NCBI GenBank assembly: GCA_030445745.1
Contig: JASUTE010000022.1
Span: 1 to 30,918, forward strand
DNA from: Candidatus Cloacimonadota bacterium
GTDB taxonomy: Bacteria > Cloacimonadota > Cloacimonadia > Cloacimonadales > TCS61
Reading direction: 5' to 3'
Length of the DNA: 30,918 nt
The first letter of the stretch is position 1, and each line of letters begins with the position of its first letter. The position numbers and the translations under genes were made by a program. Shown here one piece after another: positions 17,066-23,714 of this stretch. Under the pieces are notes generated by a model. It ran no database searches. It saw only the letters and a program-made list of their open reading frames with translations, and was not told where the DNA came from.

Positions 17066-18112
17066 ATGAAAACTAAATATATTCTACCAGAAAGTTTAGA
17101 TAAAAATAGTGTACCTCAGGTATATGAGCAGTGTAGTAAAAACGAAGATCTTCTGTACCTGGATTTTTCTCGGGTAGTTTCTATCGATAGTGCTGGCGTT
17201 GCTTTGGTAGATTATCTTAAAAACAAAATACCTCAGCTACAATTGCTAAATATCTCGGATTCAATAACTGAAACTATGCAGACATTTAAGACCGAGTTAG
17301 TTCCCGAAACTGATTCTCGAAAAGAAAACTATTTTGAGAGAATAGGTGAAAAAACAGTAGAATTTGCAAAATCCTTCAAAGAAGCACTTTTTCTTACTGC
17401 CGATATAAGTTTCTGGTCTTTTATCAGTATTTTTAATAGGAAGGGACATCGCAAAGGTGCCGTTGTACAGCAGAGTTTACTTATTGGAGTAGATACTTTG
17501 GGAATTATAAGCTTATTATCGATTATCTTAGGACTAATAATTGCCTTGCAATCTGCTGCCCAGCTTAGACAGTTTGGAGCTAATATTTTCATAGCTGATC
17601 TTATAGCAATTGCTATGGTGCGCGAGGTAGGACCAATGATGACAGCAATAATTCTGGCCGGACGTAGTGGTTCTGCTATAGCTTCCGAAATTGCTACTAT
17701 GAAGGTGACCGAAGAATTAGACGCCTTAAGGATGATGGCGATAAATCCGGTTCGCTATGTTATGGTTCCCAAATTTAGTGCTATAACTATTTGTATGCCC
17801 TTTTTGGTTATTTGGTCTACAGCAATTGGAATTTTGGGTGGACTGGTGATAGCTGTTTTCTATTTAGATCTCAGTGTAACAGCGTATATGACAGAGATTT
17901 TTGAAGTGCTTACTCTGAAAGATATTCTGGTAGGGTTGAGCAAAAGTATTATATTTGCCTGGGTAATAGTGATTATTGGTAGTTATTTTGGTTTGAATGT
18001 AGAAGGTGGTGCCGAAGGAGTAGGCAAAGTTACTACAAAATCGGTTGTCGTTTCTATCTTTATGGTCATTTTTTTTGATGTTATATTTAGTCTGTTGTAT
18101 TTGGGGGGCTAG
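17066..18112 (+). CDS. mlaE: MlaE-type ABC permease with N-terminal STAS domain
   Basis: 348 residues. Residues 1-85 are a STAS domain (LLYLDFSRVVSIDSAGVALVDYL gives the LDF...IDSAG signature around residues 32-44; printed in pieces elsewhere as D41-S42-A43-G44). Residues about 100-348 are the MlaE permease: five to six membrane segments, with IAIAMVREVGPMMTAIILAG and GRSGSAIASEIATMKVTEE, the best conserved parts of the family. In E. coli the STAS protein MlaB is a separate subunit that stabilises the ATPase; here it is joined to the permease. S42 is at the STAS phosphoserine-like position. The gene starts 2 bases after the lipoprotein stop and its own stop overlaps the ATPase start by one base. 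Confidence 0.93.
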   Translation: MKTKYILPESLDKNSVPQVYEQCSKNEDLLYLDFSRVVSIDSAGVALVDYLKNKIPQLQLLNISDSITETMQTFKTELVPETDSRKENYFERIGEKTVEFAKSFKEALFLTADISFWSFISIFNRKGHRKGAVVQQSLLIGVDTLGIISLLSIILGLIIALQSAAQLRQFGANIFIADLIAIAMVREVGPMMTAIILAGRSGSAIASEIATMKVTEELDALRMMAINPVRYVMVPKFSAITICMPFLVIWSTAIGILGGLVIAVFYLDLSVTAYMTEIFEVLTLKDILVGLSKSIIFAWVIVIIGSYFGLNVEGGAEGVGKVTTKSVVVSIFMVIFFDVIFSLLYLGG

Positions 18113-18849
18113 TGGAACCGATAATCAAAGTTTCTAACTTAACAGCTAAATTTGATAGTACAACTATTTTAAGTAATATCAATATCGAAATATTTCCTAA
18201 ACAAATAACAGTGATACTGGGTAAAAGCGGCTGTGGAAAAACTACCTTATTAAAAAATATCTTAAAACTATACACACCCAGTGCAGGTACAGTAGAAATG
18301 TTTGGTCAAGATATTACCAAAATGGATGAAGAGAGCCTTGAGACAATTTTGCAGAAAATTGGAATGCTTTTTCAGAATGGAGCACTATTGAATTCACTGG
18401 ATATTTACAACAATATCAGAATTCCTTTGGAACAGCATACCAACCTTCCCGATGAGGTGATAGATAGAATGATAAGTGCAAAATTGAAATTGGTAGGATT
18501 AGAAAATGCTGAAAAAATGCTGCCTTCGGAACTCTCGGGAGGTATGAAGAAGCGAGCTGCCCTGGCTAGAGCGATGATCTTAGATCCTAATATTTTGTTT
18601 TGTGATGAACCCTCTGCTGGGCTGGATCCGGTTACCAGTGCAAATTTGGATAAACTGCTGCTGAAACTAAAAAAGCAGCTTAATATGACCCTGGTGATAG
18701 TAACTCACGAATTAGCCAGTATCCATCGCATAGCTGACCACATCATCTTTTTAGAAAATGGCAAGGTTGGATTTTCGGGTAAATTGGCAGCTGTTATGCA
18801 ATCTAATAATTCTGATATTAAAAACTTTTTTGCATCTGGTAAATTCTAA
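18112..18849 (+). CDS. mlaF: MlaF-type ABC transporter ATPase
   Basis: A 245-residue cytoplasmic ATPase that powers the MCE lipid transporter. It starts at GTG 18112, sharing one base with the TAG stop of the permease; a G-rich stretch just upstream can serve as ribosome binding site. All ABC motifs are in place: Walker A GKSGCGKT at residues 37-44, Q-loop Gln88, signature LSGGM at 141-145, Walker B ILFCDE at 161-166, D-loop SAGLDP, and H-loop His199 (VTHE). The length fits the family, without the long C-terminal tail seen in some MlaF proteins. It ends the four-gene operon; the next gene is 34 bases away and could still be cotranscribed. Confidence 0.94.
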   Translation: MEPIIKVSNLTAKFDSTTILSNINIEIFPKQITVILGKSGCGKTTLLKNILKLYTPSAGTVEMFGQDITKMDEESLETILQKIGMLFQNGALLNSLDIYNNIRIPLEQHTNLPDEVIDRMISAKLKLVGLENAEKMLPSELSGGMKKRAALARAMILDPNILFCDEPSAGLDPVTSANLDKLLLKLKKQLNMTLVIVTHELASIHRIADHIIFLENGKVGFSGKLAAVMQSNNSDIKNFFASGKF

Positions 18850-18883
18850 TTAATTTTTTAGCAAAAAACGGAGGAACAAATAG

Positions 18884-19570
18884 ATGTTTTGGTTTGGAGA
18901 TTATACAATTATTTTACTTCTACCAGTGTTGGCTTTAGCTTTTTATGCTCAATACCTGGTGAAAAGTAATTACAATAAATTTAAGAATTATAATAATGGT
19001 AGCGGTTTAAGTGGAGCAGAAATCGCACGTTTGATTTTACAAAAAAATGGTTTACACCACATAGCAGTAAAACCAGTGGAGGGTACACTCAGTGACCATT
19101 ATGATCCGCGCAGTAAGGTAGTACATCTTTCTGAGGATATCTACTATGGACACTCAGTTTCAGCTGCCAGCATTGCTGCTCACGAAGTAGGACACGCTTT
19201 ACAACACGCTTCCAAATACGTACCTCTAAGTTTACGCTCAGGAATCTTTCCTGTAGCCAATTTTGGTTCGAAGGCTGCCTTACCGCTTTTTTTAGCTGGC
19301 TTCATATTCCAAACTGGATTTTTAATGGATTTAGGAATTTGGCTTTTTTTCGGGGCACTATTGTTTCATCTGGTTACACTGCCAGTAGAACTTAATGCTT
19401 CCCGCCGTGCTATAAAGCAGCTGCGAAATGGACAATTAGTAGAATCGGGAACTGAGTTGGTCGGTAGCAAAAAAGTTTTGCGGGCAGCTGCACTCACCTA
19501 TGTAGCTTCCACTCTGATGGCTCTGGTTCAATTTTTGCGTTTAATAATTCTACGTGGAGCACGGGAGTGA
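18884..19570 (+). CDS. Membrane zinc metallopeptidase (YugP/PF04298 family)
   Basis: A 228-residue membrane protein with an N-terminal helix (residues 8-24), the zinc site HEVGH at 100-104 preceded by SIAAH, and further membrane segments at about 125-165 and 205-225. The order helix, GLSGAEIARLIL, DHYDPRSKVVHLSE, HEVGH matches the neutral zinc metallopeptidase family represented by Bacillus YugP, whose substrate is not known. The stretch LPVELNASRRA with its Glu probably supplies the third ligand. The ribosome binding site is CGGAGGA. Its stop overlaps the next start in a GTGA arrangement, so the two are coupled. Its position after the MCE operon hints at an envelope job but does not prove it. 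Confidence 0.88.
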   Translation: MFWFGDYTIILLLPVLALAFYAQYLVKSNYNKFKNYNNGSGLSGAEIARLILQKNGLHHIAVKPVEGTLSDHYDPRSKVVHLSEDIYYGHSVSAASIAAHEVGHALQHASKYVPLSLRSGIFPVANFGSKAALPLFLAGFIFQTGFLMDLGIWLFFGALLFHLVTLPVELNASRRAIKQLRNGQLVESGTELVGSKKVLRAAALTYVASTLMALVQFLRLIILRGARE

Positions 19571-20037
19571 GCAGCAAACCCAAATTTTTGCTATCAGATA
19601 ACCTGAATAAATTAGCAAAATGGCTGCGAGCACTGGGCTATGATAGTTTGGTTGGTCAGAGTATCAGCTTACATAACTTGCGTAGAATAGGTTATCGTGA
19701 TAGACGAATCATCCTGACCCGATCACGGAAAGTGGCCAGATCTCCTCATCATTTTCCACGCCGACTAATAAGGTCAGAAGATTCTTGGCAGCAGCTACAG
19801 GAAATAAAAGATCTTCTGGAATATGACGAAAAATCTATATTTAGCAGATGCTTAGAGTGTAACCGGGTGTTAGTTCCAATTGAAAAAGAGCAGATAAAAA
19901 ATTTGGTGCCTAGCTTTGTATTCCAAACTCAAAATAGCTTTTCCTACTGCAAAAAATGCGGTAAAATTTTTTGGAAAGGTTCGCACTACAAAGATATGAA
20001 AAAGAAACTGGATAAAATTTTCGGAAATAGGGGGTAA
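19567..20037 (+). CDS. Mut7-C RNase-domain protein with zinc ribbon
   Basis: 156 residues starting at GTG 19567 inside the stop of the metallopeptidase gene. The N-terminal PIN-like half shows the family opening FLLSDNLNKLAKWLRALGYD (residues 5-24) with the first acidic residue at Asp10. The usual LLTRDRxL strand reads ILTRSRKVAR, so the second acidic residue is replaced by Ser. The C-terminal half is a zinc ribbon with CLEC and YCKKC knuckles followed by KIFWKGSHY, the typical end of PF01927 proteins. These proteins are thought to be RNases of the Mut7-C/PIN-like group. The Ser substitution makes catalysis here uncertain. It is probably cotranscribed with its neighbours. Confidence 0.85.
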   Translation: MSSKPKFLLSDNLNKLAKWLRALGYDSLVGQSISLHNLRRIGYRDRRIILTRSRKVARSPHHFPRRLIRSEDSWQQLQEIKDLLEYDEKSIFSRCLECNRVLVPIEKEQIKNLVPSFVFQTQNSFSYCKKCGKIFWKGSHYKDMKKKLDKIFGNRG

Positions 20038-20040
20038 TAA

Positions 20041-20508
20041 ATGAAAAAATTCTTCTCAATTATTGTAATTCTGGTTGCTGCTGGATTAACTTTTGCAGAA
20101 ACAGTTCAACTGAATAACTTTAACCAAATTATGCAAGCTTTAGAAAATGGTGAACAAGTTAGAGTGGTAGCACATTACGGTAAATGCCAGTTAATAAGTG
20201 ATAACGAGATTAAAGAAAGAAGTCCCAATGCTATTGGTGGTATGCCAGTGGAAGCTTTTGAATATTTTGCACCAATGGCGGTTGGTAATCCCAAAGCTTT
20301 TGTGTCTTTTTCCCATTCTGCGCTTATAAATTATGGTGGATTTATTTACAACTATGTAAAGTTCAAAATTACTGAAGATAACAAGGTAAAAATTACAGCC
20401 CAGTATGTAGATCCCCAAAATTACCAGCTAAAGATGGATGAAGCTTTTCATAGTATTATAAACAATGGTGAAAATAAGGGTGCCGTTTATTTTTATAAAA
20501 ATATGTAG
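20041..20508 (+). CDS. VirK-family exported protein
   Basis: A 155-residue protein with a signal peptide (MKKFFSIIVILVAAGLTFA, residues 1-19). The mature part opens with NFNQIMQALENGEQVRVVAHYGKC, matching the opening of VirK-family proteins (a helix, then GxxVRVVxxYxKC). GGMPVEAFEYFAP and FVSFSHSALI continue the family pattern, with beta strands to the end. VirK proteins are periplasmic and of unclear biochemical function; the name comes from a plasmid virulence locus and does not imply virulence here. The start is 3 bases after the previous stop, with GGGGGT as a weak ribosome binding site, so it closes the operon that begins with the MCE genes or the metallopeptidase. Confidence 0.75.
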   Translation: MKKFFSIIVILVAAGLTFAETVQLNNFNQIMQALENGEQVRVVAHYGKCQLISDNEIKERSPNAIGGMPVEAFEYFAPMAVGNPKAFVSFSHSALINYGGFIYNYVKFKITEDNKVKITAQYVDPQNYQLKMDEAFHSIINNGENKGAVYFYKNM

Positions 20509-20547
20509 AGAATTTAAAAGGTAGAGTCAGTTCTTTCTAACGTTGTA

Positions 20548-21729
20548 TTATCTCCAAGAAATATTTTTCCCCTTTTGTATAATTTTTCCCAATTTTTGTT
20601 TCCAAGTGCCTCTTGGTTTCAATTTTGCATTGGTAAGCATTTTTAGTATTGCTTTCATCTCTATGTTCTTATCCACGATATTCTTGATCTCTTCAATTTT
20701 GTATCTATCTTTCGAGCGTGTTTTAATCGAGATAGAAGAGAGCTGTGAGATTATAGAATAAGTATCACCTTTTTTCCAAAGAATATTTATATTCTCGTGT
20801 CTAAGTGAATCCATGGCGTATTTGGAAGGAGGAGAATCGCCCGAAAGTAGGATAGCGAAGATACGATTCTTGTCTTTTAGGTTTTTATTCAAAGTGGGAA
20901 TAGCCATTAGCAGATCGAGACGGGTAGTGGGAAACACACCCAGCAGCATCCCTTTCTGTTCGTTTACATATTCGAGAAATTCCTGTAATGGATATGCACC
21001 CACGAAAATTTTCTCGGTTACCAAATCTCGTTCATCTGTTTCGTTCCAAATTTCTGGATTCATCTCGTCGATTATTTGTCCTAAAGTAGGATTGCTAAGA
21101 ATCGGAGAATAGGGCACCATGCCCAAGAGCCGCATCTTATTATGCTGACAGTAACGTTTTATATTCTTTTTTACCTTATCTAGTTTATTTACTAAAACTT
21201 TATTTATGATTACACCGATAACCTGGCAGCCCTTGCTTTCAAAAAATTCCCTGTTCAACTCTAAGCTATCGATAGCGCTTCCTATCCCGCCTTTTGCTAC
21301 CAAAATAACTTTGGCTTCCAAAAGTTTAGCTACATCCGCATTGCTTTGGTTTATCACCGAACCAACTCCAGCATGTCCGGTTCCTTCTATAATTACATAG
21401 TCTTTATCTTGTGAAACATGTTCGTAGGCCGTTAAAATAGAACTGCTAAGGTCTGGCTTAACCGGTTTGGCTAAAAATTCTTCCGTAAATCCCTTTTTTA
21501 TAATAATAGGATTCATGTCTGTAGGTGCTTCAGCAAAATTGAAAGCTTCTTTCATAAGAATTACATCTTCCTCTACTTGACCCCAACTGGACTGTAGCCA
21601 GCGTTGACCTACTGGTTTCATAAATCCTACTTTAGCACCAGTAGATATAAGATGGTTGATGAGAGCAAAGGAAATAGTACTTTTCCCAACATTTCTTCCC
21701 GTTGCAGCAATATATAAATTTTTTGCCAT
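20548..21729 (-). CDS. BioD-like P-loop ATPase with DRTGG domain (COG0857-like)
   Basis: I place the start at ATG 21727-21729, with GGAGA about 6 bases upstream, giving 393 residues; an in-frame ATG 26 codons earlier lacks a ribosome binding site. Residues 1-220 are a dethiobiotin-synthetase-like P-loop domain: ATGRNVGKST at 9-18, MKPVGQRW, VIIEGTGHAGVGSV and RLLGMVPYSPILSNPTL. Residues about 235-350 match the DRTGG domain found between BioD-like and phosphotransacetylase domains (KGMLLGVFPTTRLDLLM; KKGDTYSIISQLSSI; DRYKIEEIKNIVDK). No phosphotransacetylase domain follows, so this is the stand-alone regulator-like form. It may sense a nucleotide or carboxylate and modulate acetate metabolism, but that is inferred from domain company. 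It is divergent from the gene at 21940 and converges on the VirK-like gene. Confidence 0.85.
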   Translation of the reverse strand: MAKNLYIAATGRNVGKSTISFALINHLISTGAKVGFMKPVGQRWLQSSWGQVEEDVILMKEAFNFAEAPTDMNPIIIKKGFTEEFLAKPVKPDLSSSILTAYEHVSQDKDYVIIEGTGHAGVGSVINQSNADVAKLLEAKVILVAKGGIGSAIDSLELNREFFESKGCQVIGVIINKVLVNKLDKVKKNIKRYCQHNKMRLLGMVPYSPILSNPTLGQIIDEMNPEIWNETDERDLVTEKIFVGAYPLQEFLEYVNEQKGMLLGVFPTTRLDLLMAIPTLNKNLKDKNRIFAILLSGDSPPSKYAMDSLRHENINILWKKGDTYSIISQLSSISIKTRSKDRYKIEEIKNIVDKNIEMKAILKMLTNAKLKPRGTWKQKLGKIIQKGKNISWR

Positions 21730-21801
21730 ATTTTTTCTCCTGGGCTCAATACAAATTATATCAATAACTATAGCAAGTAAAATCTTAATGTTGTTTTTAG
21801 T

Positions 21802-21815
21802 CCACAATTTTGTGG
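21802..21815. promoter_or_regulatory. Dyad in the divergent region, possible activator or operator site
   Basis: CCACAA-TT-TTGTGG is a perfect 6+6 dyad with a 2-base centre. It lies about 107 bases upstream of the start predicted from the sigma-54-like promoter at 21889-21905, a usual distance for enhancer-binding activators. It is also about 80 bases upstream of the divergent BioD-like gene. Role is inferred from position. Confidence 0.4.
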
Positions 21816-21888
21816 TAAATCGTAGAATTTAAGTATAATTTTCAAAATAAGAGAAGAGTAAAAGTGCAAGGTAGAGCCTTTTTATGTT

Positions 21889-21905
21889 TTGGCACACAAA
21901 TTGCA
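21889..21905 (+). promoter_or_regulatory. Sigma-54-type promoter
   Basis: TTGGCAC-ACAAA-TTGCA has the -24 GG (21891-21892) and -12 GC (21903-21904) dinucleotides exactly 10 bases apart, and matches the consensus TGGCAC-N5-TTGC. Transcription would start near 21916, leaving a 24-base leader with AGGAGG (21931-21936) ahead of ATG 21940. Confidence 0.7.
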
Positions 21906-21939
21906 TATTATTTAATTGTTATTTTCAAGGAGGAGGTCT

Positions 21940-22317
21940 ATGATATATCTTGTTTTAATTATTTTAGCTTTTACAATTTTGAATATTCTTATTTTTCTTA
22001 GGAAAAAAGAACAGAGTGAACAGCCACAAACTATCGAGGTGCAATCTTACTTTTCTGACATTGCCCCTTTATTAGATATTTACGAGATTCAAGCTTTAGC
22101 CGCAGAAAATGAGACCTGCTTGTGTTTTTGGGCCAAAGATAAGCGTAATGGGAAGCAGATGAAACTCTGTATTCTTAAAAAAATCTATCAAAAAGATCAT
22201 GCGGTAGTCAACGAGTTTTTCGATGAAGCTTATGAAAAAGAGTTACAAAATAATATTGCACATTATCAAATAGGCCGGAAAGAAAATATTCCCTATTATG
22301 CCTGGGAAGTGGGGTAA
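21940..22317 (+). CDS. Membrane-anchored protein resembling an isolated Ser/Thr-kinase N-lobe
   Basis: 125 residues from ATG 21940, with AGGAGG 4 bases upstream; an earlier in-frame start at 21916 lies at the predicted transcription start. Residues 2-20 are a membrane helix followed by RKK (cytoplasmic side). Residues 60-125 follow the N-lobe of bacterial Ser/Thr kinases by eye: AKDKRNGKQMKLCILKK at 65-81 aligns with the AxDxxxxxxVALKxLK strand, FFDEA at 93-97 with the RFxREA helix, NNIAHYQIG at 104-112 with HPNIVxxxxxG, and PYYAWEVG at 118-125 with the hinge. The catalytic Lys position is Cys77 and the protein ends at the hinge, so it has no C-lobe and no visible remnant after the stop. It cannot be an ordinary kinase. 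It could be a binding module or a decay product; the strong promoter and ribosome binding site favour a working gene. Confidence 0.7.
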   Translation: MIYLVLIILAFTILNILIFLRKKEQSEQPQTIEVQSYFSDIAPLLDIYEIQALAAENETCLCFWAKDKRNGKQMKLCILKKIYQKDHAVVNEFFDEAYEKELQNNIAHYQIGRKENIPYYAWEVG

Positions 22318-22396
22318 GGAAAATCCAAAAGATCAAAGATTCCTGTAAGTAAAAATCCTCCTAGCGGACAGCTTATTTGTTGCCCGGTTTTTTTGT

Positions 22397-22423
22397 AAAA
22401 AAGCCCCGCTTTAGCAGCGGGGC
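22397..22423 (-). terminator. Rho-independent terminator of the tldD-tldE operon
   Basis: GCCCCGCT (22403-22410) pairs with AGCGGGGC (22416-22423) around loop TTAGC. On the minus strand it is followed by a T6 run (22397-22402), ending the transcript 10 bases after the TldE stop codon. Confidence 0.85.
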
Positions 22424-22433
22424 GAATAATTAT

Positions 22434-23714
22434 CTAGAAAGTTGTTACATCAACAAAGTTGAAATCATCAATAAGAACAGTAGGTATTTGGGCCATATAC
22501 TCTATCTGCTGAGCTGGGCCTAAGGCCAAAATTCGTTTAGTTGCATCGTGCAGAATTTCATTCCAACGGAAGTTGGTAACAGCTTTTTTAACTTTTCCAT
22601 CTTCAAAATACAGTACACCATCGCGAGTTAAACCAGTCCACTCACCTGCCTTCATATCTACCGGACGAATATACCACAAACTGTTCAAAATAATTCCTCG
22701 ACCAACTTTTTGCATCATCTCTTCCTCACTGGTATTACCACCATCGATAACAACATTGTAAATTGAAGCTGGCTCGATATTTTTTTGTTTGGCATAATAA
22801 CGATCTGCTTGCATATTTTTTATTACACCTTTTTCAATCCAATCGATATGTTTAGTAGGAAGGCCATATTGATCGAAACGGGGAGTATGAAGAGCGGGAT
22901 TATCGATAACCGAGCGCAGACTGAATTTTTCGCCAAAGAATTTTTTGCCGATTTTATCTGTATAGGGATTCATGCCTTCATCTGCTTCTCGGCGCTGATA
23001 AGTCCAAATGAGATAAAAGATCCATTTTAAAAATGCTTGTGGCCGCATAATGACTGGCATTTTTTCATATTTTATCTGCTTTGGTTCTTGTAAAGAGTCG
23101 AATTGCTGATTAAGTTGCTGTAAATTTTCTTCCATGGAGAATTGAGCAAAATCTTTGCAAGAACGTTCTACTTTAGTCTCTCTACCGCCCTTTTTCATGG
23201 TCATCGAATGGGAAAAGCTACCTAATTCATCATAACCATTAAAACCATTTTTTGTTTCCATGTAATACTGATTAATCTGTTTGTGGGAAAGTCCAGAAAT
23301 TTTGGCAGATTTCTTTTCCGCATTTTTTACGCATTTTTCTATGCCATCTACCATCTTTTCCACAGTAAGATTCCGGGTAGCAGTAGCGGGTGGAGTTAGT
23401 TTGGGTAATTTGTGTTCTGGTTCGGAAGGCATAAATTCGGGATCTGGTTTATTTAGTTTTGCCATCTCTTCAGCGGTTTTTATCAACCTTTCCAAGCTTG
23501 CTTCGTCGTTTTGGTTAACTAAGGCAGTACCGGTTTTATTATCGAAAGCTACTTCCAGATTTATCTGCAGGTTTTTACCATCGATGTGCTGAGTTATACC
23601 ATTTTGAGCAAACCGAGAGTAAAGATCGTGATTATGGAAGATGCGCAGGGTAAAATCATCTGCACTACAATTTTGGCGAACAAAATCAGCTATTTTTTTC
23701 ATTTTATCTTTCAT
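22434..23714 (-). CDS. pmbA: TldE/PmbA-family protease subunit
   Basis: A 426-residue cytoplasmic protein of the TldD/PmbA family, the partner without the zinc motif. It has the family's N-terminal domain (SADDFTLRIFHNHDLYSRFAQNGITQ) and the C-terminal conserved block with VVIDGGNTSEEEMMQKVGRGI, LNSLWYIRPVDMKAGEWTGL and RDGVLYFEDGKV. No HExxxH is present. With TldD it forms a heterodimeric protease that in E. coli degrades unfolded peptides and matures microcin B17. It starts at ATG 23714 overlapping the TldD stop by 4 bases, with AGGAGG inside the end of tldD, so subunit levels are coupled. Confidence 0.9.
   Translation of the reverse strand: MKDKMKKIADFVRQNCSADDFTLRIFHNHDLYSRFAQNGITQHIDGKNLQINLEVAFDNKTGTALVNQNDEASLERLIKTAEEMAKLNKPDPEFMPSEPEHKLPKLTPPATATRNLTVEKMVDGIEKCVKNAEKKSAKISGLSHKQINQYYMETKNGFNGYDELGSFSHSMTMKKGGRETKVERSCKDFAQFSMEENLQQLNQQFDSLQEPKQIKYEKMPVIMRPQAFLKWIFYLIWTYQRREADEGMNPYTDKIGKKFFGEKFSLRSVIDNPALHTPRFDQYGLPTKHIDWIEKGVIKNMQADRYYAKQKNIEPASIYNVVIDGGNTSEEEMMQKVGRGIILNSLWYIRPVDMKAGEWTGLTRDGVLYFEDGKVKKAVTNFRWNEILHDATKRILALGPAQQIEYMAQIPTVLIDDFNFVDVTTF

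Noticed and set aside
20543-21400. Plus-strand frames opposite the BioD-like gene
   Set aside because: Antisense shadows of a well-supported gene; no signals of their own.
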